Source: Nocardia jiangxiensis NBRC 101359
Lineage (GTDB): Bacteria > Actinomycetota > Actinomycetes > Mycobacteriales > Mycobacteriaceae
Direction: 5' to 3'
Assembly: GCF_000308615.1 (NCBI RefSeq)
Contig: NZ_BAGB01000047.1
Location: forward strand, 124,001-188,000
Length of the DNA stretch: 64,000 bases
A program made the position numbers and the translations under genes. Below the pieces are notes generated by a model. It saw only the letters and a program-made list of their open reading frames with translations. It did not search any database and had not been told where the DNA came from. Numbering within the stretch: the first letter of the stretch is position 1; every line of letters starts with the position of its first letter. This document shows, one piece after another, positions 1-8,942 of this stretch.

Positions 1-2
1 CG

Positions 3-662
3 GTTCTCGCAGCCCTGCGCCATCGGGACACCCACGACGAGACCGGACAGTTGATCGACCTGAACCTCATCGAACCGCTGGCCCGCTTGATCGAACAGTC
101 CGTCCTCACCTACGACCAGCTCGGCATCGTGCAGACCCGGTTCGGGAACAAGTGGGATATCAGCGCACCGCGAAACACCTACCGCACCAAGGACGATCAG
201 TGGATCGCGATATCCGGCAGCGCCCCCACCATCGCGAAACGCATCTTCCAGGCCATCGGCCGCCCCGACCTGTCGGATCATCCCGATTTCGGTGATCCGC
301 AGCAACGTCTGAAGAACGCCGACGCCGTCGACGCCGCAGTCGCCGAATGGGTCGCCGAACGCAGCCTCGACGAAGCGATGAGCGTTTTCGAACGAGAAGA
401 AGTCGCCGCCGCCCCGGTGTACGACGCACCGAGGCTCCTCGCCGATCCACACCTACAAGCGCGCAATACCTATGCGACCGTTCAGGATTCGGATCTCGGC
501 CCGATGCGGCTACAAGCACCCGTACCACGCCTGAGCAAGACTCCCGCGGCCATCGACCACACCGGACGCGCGCTCGGCGAGGACAACGACTTCGTCTACC
601 GGGATGTTCTGGGACTGGACGAGCAGGAGATCGAACAACTCCACCGCGACAACATCATCTGA
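3..662 (+). CDS. CaiB/BaiF family CoA-transferase, C-terminal part
   Basis: Family III (CaiB/BaiF) CoA-transferases move CoA between an acyl-CoA and a free carboxylate. The reading frame is open from the first bases of the window, so the true start lies upstream. The visible start ALRHRDTHDETGQ followed by IDLNLIEPL is the conserved segment just before the middle of this family, and a typical C-terminal half follows, including a Gly-Ser-Ala-Pro segment and a C-terminal helix ending ELHRDNII-like. About 220 residues are visible of a family usually near 400. The next plus-strand gene is a GntR regulator over 550 bp downstream. The substrate cannot be told from this fragment. Confidence 0.88.
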   Translation, partial: VLAALRHRDTHDETGQLIDLNLIEPLARLIEQSVLTYDQLGIVQTRFGNKWDISAPRNTYRTKDDQWIAISGSAPTIAKRIFQAIGRPDLSDHPDFGDPQQRLKNADAVDAAVAEWVAERSLDEAMSVFEREEVAAAPVYDAPRLLADPHLQARNTYATVQDSDLGPMRLQAPVPRLSKTPAAIDHTGRALGEDNDFVYRDVLGLDEQEIEQLHRDNII

Positions 663-1219
663 CACGAACCGGTCGGCTCGGCCGATCGGGCACAGCCGAC
701 GCCGCCTCCTTCAGGCAGTCGACCCGGGCCTGACGGCGACATCACGTCAAGAGTCAGGCTCAGGCTCGGTGTCCTCCCGAGAGTCCCGATCACCGTGCAG
801 GCCAGCACTTTTCGCATCCTCTCCAGCATGCACGCGCCTGCCTCGGACAGCTCACGCCCGTCGTCGCCCGCTGGCCCGACGAGCCACCGGCCGGCGCTGC
901 GCCTCGCGGGCATACCGACGCTCCTGTGTGGCGAGTTCGAGCTCGGCCGGCTCCTCACGATCGAGGAAGGTGAAGGCCGACGCGCTGGCGAAGCTGCTGC
1001 CCTCGCTGGATTCGGGCATGGTGCCGTGCTCCCAGCGGGTGGGGATTCCGGCGGCGCTCGGCGAGCCGAGTGGGCTGGGCGGGCAGTATCGCGCCGAGTA
1101 GTCCAGCGCGAACGTCGGTGGCCGCGCGAGGTCCGACATCAGGGCCATCGCATATGCTCGATAGCCCGGCCCGGAGAATGCCGGTTCGACTGGTCGTTCT
1201 GTTATGGAAGGCGTTCCAG
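663..1219. other. Intergenic stretch without a convincing gene
   Basis: No open frame here has a good ribosome-binding site together with recognisable protein sequence. A minus-strand frame (about 852-1148) reads plausibly in places (for example EEPAELELATQERRYARE) and could be a decayed gene, but I do not recognise it. The last 20 bases hold the ribosome-binding site of the following GntR gene. Confidence 0.4.
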
Positions 1220-1909
1220 ATGGTGGAAGTCCGTCGTCGACGAGCCGTGTCGCTCACCGATGAGATCGCGTCCACGCTTCGGGAGCGAATCTATTCCCAG
1301 CACTATCCGCCGGGCACCTGGCTCCGGCAGGAGCAGCTCTCGGAGGAGTTACAAGTCAGCCGGACCCCGCTGCGCGAAGCGTTCCGTTCGCTGGAACGCG
1401 ACGGCCTGGTGCACGTCGTCGCAGGTCAAGGTGCCCGAGTCGTGAGCGGTGATATCGAGACCCTCATCGCGGCTTATGAACTGCGAGCCGTCGTCGATGG
1501 ACTCGCGGCACGGCTGGCCAGCGCCGCCCCGACCACTCGAAGCGTCGGTGCGCTGCGCACCCTCATCGAGCAGCAGCAGGACATCATCGAGCACTGGGAT
1601 CCGCGCACCTACACGGAGCTCAACGTCGCCTTCCACGAACAGATCATGTACATGTCGGGGAACGACTTCGTAATAGGCCAGATGGCGATCCTGCGATTGA
1701 CCGCCCAGGTGTTCGCCCGTCCCCACGAACTGATGGGGCTCGACGCCGCCATGCGTGCCGTCCATGAGCACGATGAGATCGCCGGGGCGATCGCCGCAGG
1801 GGCAGGTGAAGAAGCGGAGCGGCTCGCCCGCCTGCACATTCAGCACACCATCGCCGACTTCCGGGCGCGGTATCCCTCGCGGCCGGACTCATCGGGGCCT
1901 CACCGCTGA
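1220..1909 (+). CDS. GntR-family regulator, FCD (FadR) subfamily
   Basis: DNA-binding repressor or activator that probably senses a carboxylic-acid ligand. The N-terminal winged helix includes DEIASTLRERIYSQ, the GTWLRQEQLSEEL turn and SRTPLREAFRSLERDGLV. The C-terminal helical FCD domain carries the usual metal/ligand residues (ELRAVVDGLAA, FHEQIMYMSG, HEHDEIAGAI). Length is 229 residues, normal for the family. ATG 1220 is chosen because a GGAAGG lies 8 bases upstream and the winged helix begins just inside; the frame is open further upstream without family sequence. It converges on and overlaps the minus-strand ketopantoate reductase-like gene by 10 bp. Its target is not evident; a FadR-type operator lies at 3181-3201. 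Confidence 0.88.
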   Translation: MVEVRRRRAVSLTDEIASTLRERIYSQHYPPGTWLRQEQLSEELQVSRTPLREAFRSLERDGLVHVVAGQGARVVSGDIETLIAAYELRAVVDGLAARLASAAPTTRSVGALRTLIEQQQDIIEHWDPRTYTELNVAFHEQIMYMSGNDFVIGQMAILRLTAQVFARPHELMGLDAAMRAVHEHDEIAGAIAAGAGEEAERLARLHIQHTIADFRARYPSRPDSSGPHR

Positions 1910-2826
1910 AACGACTTCTCCGCGGCCAGGACGAGCGCCGTGACGGTGGCGTTGATCGGCGCCTGCGCGCCTACCTTCGCCGCTTCGCGCGGTATCGAAC
2001 CGTTGATGACGTCGATCTCGGAGCGTCGCCCGGCAAGGTGATCGAGCAGCAGTGACGGGCGGGCATCCCGGATCCCGGACCCGATCTTGCGCACGTGCTC
2101 GACCGGATCGCCCACCTGTAGGTCGATACCGCGAGCGGCAGCGACGGCCGCGGCTTCGGCAGCGCAGCCGCCGGCCACCGACCAGAGGTCCGGATCGTCG
2201 ATAACCTCGCCGATAGTGCGCCCGCTGAGCGCGCAGGTCGCCGAGAAGGCGACGTTCACCAGCAGCTTCTCCCAGATCATGCGGTTCAGATCGGCGAACA
2301 GCGAAACAGTGAACCCGGATGACCGCCAGACCTCGGCCGAGGAGTCCAGACGATCTTCCTGCAGCCCCGCGTACGCACCGAAACGCACGATCGCCATGCC
2401 GTTGTGGTGCACGTGCCCCGGCTCGACCAGGGAGGCGCCGAATCCCCCGACCACCCCGACCGCGAGCCGGTCGGCGCCGACGATCGGGGCGACCCGATCA
2501 GCCGATCCGAGACCGTTCTGAATCGTCTGGACGACAGTGTGCTCACCGCACAGCGTGAGGGCCGCCCTGGCTGCCGCCTCCACATCACCGCCCTTGGACG
2601 CGATGATCACGAGATCACAGACCCCCATCCCATCGGTGGAGGTCGAGGCGTGCAGCCTGACCGTGCGGTCGCCGCTGTAGCCACTGAGCCGTAATCCTTT
2701 CTCCTGCATCGCCGCAACATGATCGGCCCACAGCGTGACCGCGTAAACCTCGTGGCCGGCGTCGGCCATGAGCGCGGCGTACACCGACCCCATGGCTCCT
2801 GCGCCGATGATCGCTACTCGTGACAT
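1900..2826 (-). CDS. Ketopantoate reductase-family protein (PanE/ApbA)
   Basis: NADPH-dependent reductase of the 2-dehydropantoate 2-reductase family, 308 residues. The N-terminal Rossmann motif GAGAMGSVYAALMADAG is intact. The central IWEKLLVNVAFSATCALSG matches the family's catalytic-lysine helix, and a C-terminal helical domain follows. ATG 2826 has a GGAGGA 7 bases upstream. Family members outside pantothenate synthesis reduce other 2-keto acids. Here the gene is isolated from other coenzyme A genes and flanked by two FCD-type GntR regulators, so a catabolic role is as likely as pantoate synthesis. Confidence 0.82.
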   Translation of the reverse strand: MSRVAIIGAGAMGSVYAALMADAGHEVYAVTLWADHVAAMQEKGLRLSGYSGDRTVRLHASTSTDGMGVCDLVIIASKGGDVEAAARAALTLCGEHTVVQTIQNGLGSADRVAPIVGADRLAVGVVGGFGASLVEPGHVHHNGMAIVRFGAYAGLQEDRLDSSAEVWRSSGFTVSLFADLNRMIWEKLLVNVAFSATCALSGRTIGEVIDDPDLWSVAGGCAAEAAAVAAARGIDLQVGDPVEHVRKIGSGIRDARPSLLLDHLAGRRSEIDVINGSIPREAAKVGAQAPINATVTALVLAAEKSFQR

Positions 2827-3106
2827 GGGACGTCCTCCGGGCTTCCTTCGTCGATTCGGTGATTCACGCGAGCCCCATCGCGACCAGACGCCCAGCCCCG
2901 AGAGACGCGGCGCCGACGACGCGCACCCCTCTCAGCGCAGAGCTCTCCGCTCCGTTCGGTGACATCGGTTACCTCTTTCGATCGCCATCGGAAGGACATC
3001 AAGCACTTCCCAGCGATCTATGAAGAATGGATACAATCGACGATGATGCAATCCACTTGCGTCATTGTCAAGCATTCACCCACCGCTCGGAGAGCAAAAC
3101 ACCTGG

Positions 3107-3116
3107 TGGTCGACCA
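3107..3116. promoter_or_regulatory. Short TGGT-N2-ACCA palindrome
   Basis: TGGTCGACCA is a perfect 10-bp palindrome with the TGGT/ACCA half-sites favoured by FCD-type GntR regulators. It lies 65 bp from a much larger palindrome at 3181-3201. On its own it could be chance. Confidence 0.35.
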
Positions 3117-3180
3117 TATTGACTGGGCCGCGAAGAAACGAACCGACAGGCCATCGAGCTGTCAGTCCAGTCGATCAATG

Positions 3181-3201
3181 CAAGCTGGTCATACCAGCTT
3201 G
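3181..3201. promoter_or_regulatory. Perfect 21-bp palindrome, putative FadR/GntR operator
   Basis: The arms CAAGCTGGT and ACCAGCTTG are perfect inverted repeats around a 3-base centre. The core TGGT-N3-ACCA is the typical half-site spacing of FCD-subfamily GntR operators. It lies about 355 bp upstream of the minus-strand reductase gene and 209 bp beyond the stop codon of the second GntR gene, so both flanking GntR proteins are candidate binders. Binding is inferred. Confidence 0.55.
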
Positions 3202-3409
3202 TTCGATGTCGGATCAAGGTCGAACCTCGTGCCGACACCGCCTTTCCGAGGAGACGATGGGAAAGGACGGACATCATGGACGGCCGGACAAATACGTTGC
3301 ACCGGCGAAAACTCCGACGCGCGATCGGTGCACCGTGCAGTCCGCGAGGTTGAACGCATCCACGGACGAGCTCGGCGCACGGGTTCCCGGCAAGGCTGAT
3401 CCCGAACGG

Positions 3410-4216
3410 TCAGTTCGCCCCGTGATCGTCCGACGACTCGGAAACCCGTCCGCCTGCGGTACCGCCGCACTGCCGGACCAGCTCCGCCAAGACTGCACGA
3501 TCCGCATCGCCGACGTAGTCGCCGTAGTACTCGTAGAGGCTTTCACGGACCAACCTGGACGCCCGCGCACCGTCCCGGGCCGCAATCGCGTCGAACACCG
3601 CGCGATGATGGCGAAGGGTGTGGAGCATCTGAGCGTTCCCGTCGGCGGCGTTTATGATCGGCTGCTGGATCAGTTTGACAACGGACTCGCGGGTGAGGTT
3701 GCCGTAGAGCCGCACAAGTTTATTTCCCCCCGCCCGGGCGACGAGTTCGTGGAACTCCAGGTCGACCAGGCTGAACTCGGAGCGGCCCAGCGGTATCGAC
3801 TCCCGCATGCGGGCCATATTGCGTTCCATGGCCACGAGTTGGTCGTCCGTGCGACGTAGCGCGGCGAGCAAGCACGCCGACGAGTCGACGATCATCCGGA
3901 GTTCCACCAGCTCTGCGACGTCGAGGTAGCCGTAGGTGGTCAGCAGCCCGACCGAGCGACGGACCGGTTCCAACGACGGGGGCAGGACGACAGGCCCTCG
4001 AGGGTCGCGCGGCCGGGAGCGGATGATCTCCATATGCTCGAGGATGCGCAGTCCCTCTCGGACCGAGGCACGACCGATCCCGAACTTCTCCCCGAGCTCC
4101 CGTTCACTGGGAAGCCGGTCACCAGGCTTGATCTCGCCGCTGGCGATACCCCGTTCGACGTACTCGACCACCCGCTGAAAGACCCGGCGGTCCGGAGTCA
4201 CGACCTCGATCGTCAC
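3410..4216 (-). CDS. GntR-family regulator, FCD (FadR) subfamily
   Basis: Second FCD-type GntR regulator, 268 residues. The winged helix shows GDRLPSERELGEKFGIG and ASVREGLRILEHMEIIRSRP, followed by an all-helical FCD domain with ELVELRMIVD, LEFHELVARAGGN and HRAVFDAIAARD. The chosen GTG at 4216 has a GGAGG four bases upstream; a longer GTG start at 4249 lacks such a site. C-terminal residues after about 250 are unstructured. It is transcribed toward the ketopantoate reductase-like gene. It may control that gene through the palindrome at 3181-3201, or the VOC protein upstream. Confidence 0.86.
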   Translation of the reverse strand: MTIEVVTPDRRVFQRVVEYVERGIASGEIKPGDRLPSERELGEKFGIGRASVREGLRILEHMEIIRSRPRDPRGPVVLPPSLEPVRRSVGLLTTYGYLDVAELVELRMIVDSSACLLAALRRTDDQLVAMERNMARMRESIPLGRSEFSLVDLEFHELVARAGGNKLVRLYGNLTRESVVKLIQQPIINAADGNAQMLHTLRHHRAVFDAIAARDGARASRLVRESLYEYYGDYVGDADRAVLAELVRQCGGTAGGRVSESSDDHGAN

Positions 4217-4844
4217 TTCACCTCCACGAGACCGGCTTGCGCGAGCCACAGCCGACCGGACGCGACGGTGCCGATCGACGTCTTCATCCTAGATGAGTCG
4301 CTGCTCGCCGATGCAGACCCGATTCAGCGACCAGCGCGAAGGGCGAGGAGCGCTGCCCGGACCATACATACACACAGGTACGCAAACTTTCGTGACACTT
4401 GTCTCGTTCGAACGCGGCGATGGTGGCCCGCGCACCACAGCGTGCCGGAGCCAATCCTCGTTCGGCCCCACATCCACAGATGACCGTGGCCGAAGCGCCG
4501 CAAGATACAGGATACTTAATTTCACCGCCAGAAGATCTGTGACGCTCGATATTAGGGCAAACTCTCGAACTCCCAGGTGGATTGAGTGTCATCTATACGG
4601 TAGGCGCACGGTGACAGTCAGTCCGCGCGCCACAGTACCGCCGGTTCTCGGATACAAGCAGTCGAAGCGCGTCCAACACGATCAGGCCGGCGGAAGCCGG
4701 CCGTCACCAGGTGGCAACTGGAAATCCAACGGCGCCGCGACCGGCCGTGACCCGAAAACCACTGAGCGGAAAGATCTCTTGCCCCAGCGCCACGGTCGTG
4801 GTCGGCTCGAACATGCCGTCCACCACCGAAAGGGAACCGTCTTC
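4217..4844. other. 628-bp divergent promoter region
   Basis: Lies between a minus-strand GntR gene and a plus-strand VOC gene. I see no supported gene. It is somewhat richer in A/T than its surroundings (for example around 4500-4560), as expected of a divergent promoter region. No clear palindromic operator was found. Confidence 0.45.
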
Positions 4845-5381
4845 ATGCCCCTTCAGCGACTGAACCATGCAGTCTTGTTCGTCTCCGATGTCGAGCGATC
4901 GGCCGCGTTCTACGGAGAGGTTCTCGGGTTCCGGCGGATCGGCGGCATGCCTGGTGCGGTATTTCTGCAGGCGGAAGGGTCGGCCAATGATCACGACCTA
5001 GGGCTGTTCCAGTCTCCCGAACCGGCCACCGCGCATCGCACCGGACGGGTGGGCCTGTACCACCTGGCGTGGGAGGTGGACACGTTGCGAGAGATGGGCC
5101 GGATCAGAGATGCGCTGCAGGCCGCCGGGGCGCTGACCGGAGCCTCTGATCACGCGTGTACGAAAGCACTGTACGGAGCCGACCCCGACGGAATCGAATT
5201 CGAGGTGACCTGGCTGGTGCCGGACTCGGCGGTCGAACAGGAGTTGCGGGACATGACCGCGCCGAGCAGCCCGCTCGATCTCGCCGCGCAGATCGCCCGC
5301 TACGGTGCGGACACGACCGGCGGGCCGCGAACCGATTTCGGGATCTGGCAGCGCTATCTCGCAGGCCAGCAGCTCAACTGA
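4845..5381 (+). CDS. VOC-family protein (glyoxalase/extradiol dioxygenase fold)
   Basis: 178-residue member of the vicinal oxygen chelate superfamily. The first beta-alpha-beta-beta-beta module begins RLNHAVLFVSDVERSAAFYGEVLGF, in which the His after Asn is the usual first metal ligand; LYHLAWEVDTLREM supplies the second His, and PDGIEFEVTW the C-terminal Glu. These three ligands fit an Fe- or Mn-dependent enzyme. ATG 4845 has an AAAGGGA upstream. The sequence resembles catechol-2,3-dioxygenase-like or glyoxalase-like VOC proteins. The substrate is unknown, and the neighbouring GntR gene could be its regulator. Confidence 0.85.
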   Translation: MPLQRLNHAVLFVSDVERSAAFYGEVLGFRRIGGMPGAVFLQAEGSANDHDLGLFQSPEPATAHRTGRVGLYHLAWEVDTLREMGRIRDALQAAGALTGASDHACTKALYGADPDGIEFEVTWLVPDSAVEQELRDMTAPSSPLDLAAQIARYGADTTGGPRTDFGIWQRYLAGQQLN

Positions 5382-6679
5382 TGCAGGCCGGCATAGCCAG
5401 CATGCTCTGTTCAGCGCGCGAGTTCGGGTGAGCGGCAAAGCGTTCCACGCAGGACAGACCGCGCCAAGCCGTCTTCGACCTCCCAGCGCGCGCAGATCCG
5501 CCCTGGTGCGGGGTGTCGGCGACGCCGACGGTGATCAGCGCGACGGCGTGGGTGCCCTCGGCGGTGAAGCTGTGGTAGCCGCAGCGGCCGACGTAGCTCA
5601 CCGGTCGCGGCTGTCAGGGATCGCGCGGCCGTTCGGTCTGGAGAGTATCGGCCCTTCGAACAAGGAGTCACCGGTCCCGACGGACGAGAGTTGCGGATGG
5701 CATGCGCGACCGCCAACCCCGCCGGCACGTATGCCGGTGCGGCGCTCGCCCCGGTCGCGTGGTAAAGAACCAGCGCCACTGCGATTCAAGTACTAATTCC
5801 ACTGCGTCAGCCTGGGCCGGCACGATGGTGTGATCCAGTTCGTGCATGCCGACGACACGCTTGCCCGGCTCGTCCTGACCGGCCGGATCGCGGCTCGATT
5901 CAAGGAAGCCATTGTGCGTGCTGTCGCACGGACCTCGCGGGGATAACCGGATACTCCACCAGGAGCGTCAACCGATCGGCGGCAACAGGCCCGGCAGAAT
6001 ACCGAGCCTGACCTGGAATGTCTGTGGTCCTTCCCGATACGCCACGCCGCCCGGTCTCCACATCCCCCAGGACCCGATACCCCACTCGAACCCGCGACAC
6101 CCAGGCATGGGTCAACCGGCAGGGCTGCCGCAACCAATAACCCCGGTGTCCGAGAGTTCGAGTCTCTGGACGCCGGGGCTCTGCCCTCCAGCACTCGCGG
6201 CGAGAGTGCCGGATGGCTTACTCGGAAACGAAGTTCGCGAATGGTGTCGAGTACCAGTGTCATCGCGGAGCGCGGCATCCGGGCGACGTGCTGGGTGAAC
6301 TTCACATCGTCGGGTAACCGCTCGCAGTGGGCCAATCGGCAAACGATCGGCGAAAGGCCTGGTTTCAAACGGCCAGTGGTCGCCATAGCCGATGAGATGA
6401 GGCGCGCCAAACCGCGTTGTCCATTCGACGGCAACTCGGAAATGTGCTCGGCGCAACAACGAACTCGCCCAAGCCCGCAACTTCTTGGACGAACTGCTAC
6501 AGCACGCGCACATGCTGATGCGCCGTCGTGAATCCACGCAATCACCGTCGGGACAACCCGTCCAGCGTCTGGACGCCGATCGAACAGCTCTACACCCGGT
6601 TCCCGCTGTCCTCCTACGCTCGGCCTGTGGATAGAGACGCTTCCGAATCGCCGCAGATCCCACTTATCAGCACAGTGGG
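5382..6679. other. 1.3-kb degenerate region with coding remnants
   Basis: No intact gene. On the minus strand around 5450-5600 a frame reads RCGYHSFTAEGTHAVALI, which looks like genuine but unrecognised protein sequence. On the plus strand around 6440-6530 a frame reads RRNNELAQARNFLDELLQ, a helical segment like the end of a decayed gene. Both lack starts and are interrupted. A long hairpin at 6141-6178 is listed separately. This is the left edge of an accessory zone rich in broken genes. Confidence 0.45.
6141..6178. other. Long near-perfect hairpin
   Basis: CCCCGGTGTCC, a bulged G and AGAG pair with CTCT and GGACGCCGGGG around a 7-base loop TTCGAGT. This gives 15 base pairs with one bulge and one G-T pair. 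The loop copies a tRNA T-loop but the rest of a tRNA is absent. Read on the minus strand it is followed by TTATT, so it could be a terminator or a remnant of a structured attachment site. Confidence 0.4.
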
Positions 6680-6859
6680 TTAGGTCTGGTCGTCGGTCCC
6701 GGCCACTGGCGCGTACTTCATGACCGACTCGATGCCGTCGAGGGCAGCGCCCCTGCTCTCGTAGGCATGTCCCTGGGCGATGATCTCGCCGTTGCCCGCC
6801 TTGAGCCTGAACTGGAATTTGCCGGCGGTGTCCTTGTACAACTCGAACTTGGCAGCCAT
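6680..6859 (-). CDS. YegP-like DUF1508 small protein
   Basis: 59-residue single-domain DUF1508 protein. MAAKFELYKDTAGKFQFRLK begins the domain and AGNGEIIAQGHAYESRGAAL continues it, matching the YegP beta-beta-beta-alpha repeat whose core is FR-LKA-NGE-I. ATG 6859 is used because the domain starts there; the longer open frame upstream has no family sequence. E. coli YegP has two such repeats, whereas single-repeat forms like this are common in actinomycetes. Function is unknown; the family is linked to stress or phage-related contexts. It stands alone among degenerate DNA. Confidence 0.8.
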   Translation of the reverse strand: MAAKFELYKDTAGKFQFRLKAGNGEIIAQGHAYESRGAALDGIESVMKYAPVAGTDDQT

Positions 6860-7329
6860 GCGATTAGCCCGTCTTCCACGTCGAACACGGATAATGCTTC
6901 GATCCGAAATCGACTGTAGATCTCCATACTGCGGCCGCGGCCAGGACACGCCATCGGTATCGGCGTGCTGGGCAGCAGCGGTTGTCAGGAGGTCCACAAG
7001 TCCGCATCACTCACGTACGCTCAACGATCAAGTCCGCCAGGAGTTTCGGTTCAGCAGGTGACGAGCCGGGGCCTCCCACAAATGCTTATCCCTCTAGCCT
7101 CAATCTTTCGCCTGGCTCCTGTGCTGGGTGCGATCTCCGGCGTCGGTGACCATATGGTGAGGCCTGTACCGGTGATCGGCGCCCGCCGCAGATCAGTCCA
7201 GACCCGCAGCCACTCGGCCGCCCGCTCGTGCCGGCCGAGCACCGGCCACTTCTCCTCCGGTACCACCTTGCTGCCCAAGGTTTCTCCCTAGTCCGTGGTC
7301 GTTCCGCAGGGGACCATCTTCCCTGTGGA
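6860..7329. other. 470-bp stretch without a clear gene
   Basis: A minus-strand frame near 7051-7278 contains EEKWPVLGRHERAAEWLRVW, which reads like real protein, but it has no recognisable family and no clear start. I see nothing else. It probably belongs to the decayed mobile region that continues with the transposase fragment. Confidence 0.4.
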
Positions 7330-7510
7330 CAGATTCCACGTAACTAGTAGCTGGGTGGTAGAACGAACGTTCGGCTGGCTGGTCAAACATCGCCGCTGTG
7401 TCCGCGACTACGAAACCCGCCCCGACCACCACGAGGCCATGGTCTACCTCGCCGAGATCCACACCCTCACCCGGCGACTGGCCCGCGACAGCGGGCCAGC
7501 CATCGGGTGA
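7330..7510 (+). pseudogene. IS5-family transposase, C-terminal remnant
   Basis: The frame reads WVVERTFGWLVKHRRCVRDY followed by ETRPDHHEAMVYLAEIHTL. This is the C-terminal end of an IS5-type DDE transposase: the VVERTF-WL---RR--RDYE signature contains the last catalytic Glu. About 60 of roughly 270 residues remain, and the upstream DDE core is absent. No terminal inverted repeats were found. A second, oppositely oriented IS5-type remnant lies at 19823-20150. Confidence 0.82.
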
Positions 7511-7542
7511 ATGCGTGGATGGCGGCAATGTAAACCGTGGCT

Positions 7543-8382
7543 TCAGGGTTTGCGCCCCATTCCGCACCAGGCCCAGGCGGGACCCGTATGGGGCTCGACG
7601 TCGAACAGCGGAACCTCCGCCAGCTCGGGATGCCATTCCTCCAGCGTCGTGACGCCGGGCGCCAGCAGATGTGTTCCGGCGAAAAACTTTTCGGTCTCCG
7701 TGCGGTTACGGGTGATCATGGTTATGCCGCTGCGCTCCGCGGCTTCCGCGGCGCGCTGGGCGCCCCGGGTATTGAAATCCGCGGTGGCGTGACTGACTGC
7801 CAGGGAACTCCCCGGCGGGACGGCGTCCAGGAACCGCGCGACAATATCGTGTATCCCGTCGGAGTCGCGGAAGTACATCAGCACCGAGATCAGCATGATC
7901 CCGATCGGCCGGTCCATATCCAGAGTCCGCGTGAGTTCGGGATCGCGCAGAATCGACTCGGGCTCACGCAGATCGGCATGGATGAAGGTGGTCCGGCCCT
8001 CGGGCGTGCTCTTCATGAGGGCCCGGGCGTGGGCCAGCACGAGCGGATCTTTGTCCACGTACACGATGCGCGCCGCGGGATTCACCTCCTGCGCGACCTG
8101 GTGGGTGTTGCGCGCGGTCGGCAGGCCGGTGCCGATATCGAGGAATTGGGTGATGCCCAGGTCGGTGATCGCGTACCGCACGGTGCGGCCCAGGAAAGCG
8201 CGGTTCGCCTGCGCCATGCTGCGGATGCCTGGGATGTGCGCGGCGATCTCGTCACCAAGCCTGCGATCGGCCGGATAGTTGTCGACGCCGCCGAGCCAGT
8301 AGTCGTAGAAGCGTGCCTCGTGCGGGGTAGTGGTGTCGATCGTGGTCGGTAGTCGTCCACCGGTCTCGTGGCCTTCCGGCAT
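7543..8382 (-). CDS. SAM-dependent methyltransferase, DUF574 type
   Basis: 279-residue protein of the actinomycete S-adenosyl-methyltransferase family PF04672 (DUF574). The N-terminal HEARFYDYWLGGVDNYPADR is the family hallmark. FLDIGTGLPT is the SAM-binding glycine loop, IVYVDKDPLV holds the acidic ribose-binding residue, and a C-terminal GPAWAWCGMGRKP ends the fold. ATG 8382 has GGAGAGG about 6 bases upstream; a longer frame upstream lacks family sequence. Targets of this family are mostly unknown. Its 5' side abuts a broken aquaporin gene on the other strand. Confidence 0.87.
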   Translation of the reverse strand: MPEGHETGGRLPTTIDTTTPHEARFYDYWLGGVDNYPADRRLGDEIAAHIPGIRSMAQANRAFLGRTVRYAITDLGITQFLDIGTGLPTARNTHQVAQEVNPAARIVYVDKDPLVLAHARALMKSTPEGRTTFIHADLREPESILRDPELTRTLDMDRPIGIMLISVLMYFRDSDGIHDIVARFLDAVPPGSSLAVSHATADFNTRGAQRAAEAAERSGITMITRNRTETEKFFAGTHLLAPGVTTLEEWHPELAEVPLFDVEPHTGPAWAWCGMGRKP

Positions 8383-8424
8383 GGTGATCCTCTCCGCGAT
8401 GGCCGCGGCGTGCGCGCGCTGGCT

Positions 8425-8562
8425 CGCTTCGTCGGCGGTGACGCACTGAGCCAGCTGTGGTTGTTCATCGTTGCGTCGCTCGTCGGCGGGATTGTGGCAG
8501 CCGTCATCATGCTCTTCCTGTACCCACGCAAGACCGACTCGGCCGCACAACCTGCAGGTTGA
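8425..8562 (+). pseudogene. Aquaporin (MIP family) C-terminal remnant
   Basis: The frame reads VGGDALSQLWLFIVASLVGG then IVAAVIMLFLYP and ends at TGA 8562. GG-ALSQLWLF-VA--VG is the last transmembrane helix of bacterial aquaporins. The other five helices and both NPA motifs are missing, because the methyltransferase 5' region replaces them. Its stop overlaps the TTG start of the ASCH gene (TTGA). The real aquaporin gene therefore probably led an operon with ASCH before a deletion. Confidence 0.7.
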
Positions 8563-8942
8563 GCAACGCGCGGCGTGTTCCGTACCCGGACGGCGAACAC
8601 CGCATCGAACGCAGGGACCGCAGCAAGACCGTCACCCGCCGGATGGGGTGGCTCATCCTCCAGCCCGGCACGCGACTGACGTTGTGCCGCAAAGTCATGG
8701 GCCGCCGCAAGTGGGAGCCGCTGGTACGGATCGTCGACGTCGAAGTCACCGCGGTGCGGCGCGAGCGCCTCGACCTCATCACTTCGGAAGAGGTCGCCGC
8801 CGAGGGCTTTCCGCAGATGAGCCCGGCCGAGTTCGTCGACTTCTTCTGTCGCTCCCATACCGGCTGCACCCCCGAGTCCACCATCACCCGCATCCAGTGG
8901 CGGTACCTCGAAAGTCACGACACCGGAAGAATCTCCGAATGA
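8559..8942 (+). CDS. ASCH-domain protein
   Basis: About 127 residues. The core SKTVTRRMGW, LQPGTRLTLCRKVMGRRK and VRIVDVEVTAVRRERLD matches the ASCH fold common in actinobacteriophages and integrated elements, where the family is thought to bind RNA or modified nucleotides. SEEVAAEGFPQMSPAEFVDF matches the helix that follows. TTG 8559 is proposed because it overlaps the upstream stop as TTGA and precedes the domain directly. Its own stop overlaps the next ATG (ATGA), a three-gene coupled arrangement. Function in the host is unknown; phage or mobile origin is inferred from the family. Confidence 0.78.
   Translation: MSNARRVPYPDGEHRIERRDRSKTVTRRMGWLILQPGTRLTLCRKVMGRRKWEPLVRIVDVEVTAVRRERLDLITSEEVAAEGFPQMSPAEFVDFFCRSHTGCTPESTITRIQWRYLESHDTGRISE

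Larger units (their letters stand above)
2827..3409. other. 583-bp regulatory/intergenic region upstream of the reductase gene
   Basis: No gene is supported. Open frames here lack family sequence and ribosome-binding sites. The region holds two FadR-type palindromes, listed separately, and is the leader/promoter region of the minus-strand reductase gene. Confidence 0.5.

Noticed and set aside
3065..3859. A 264-residue plus-strand open frame
   Set aside because: Antisense to the FCD-type GntR gene; no family sequence or ribosome-binding site.
6141..6178. A tRNA gene
   Set aside because: Only a T-arm-like hairpin exists; acceptor, D and anticodon arms cannot be drawn.
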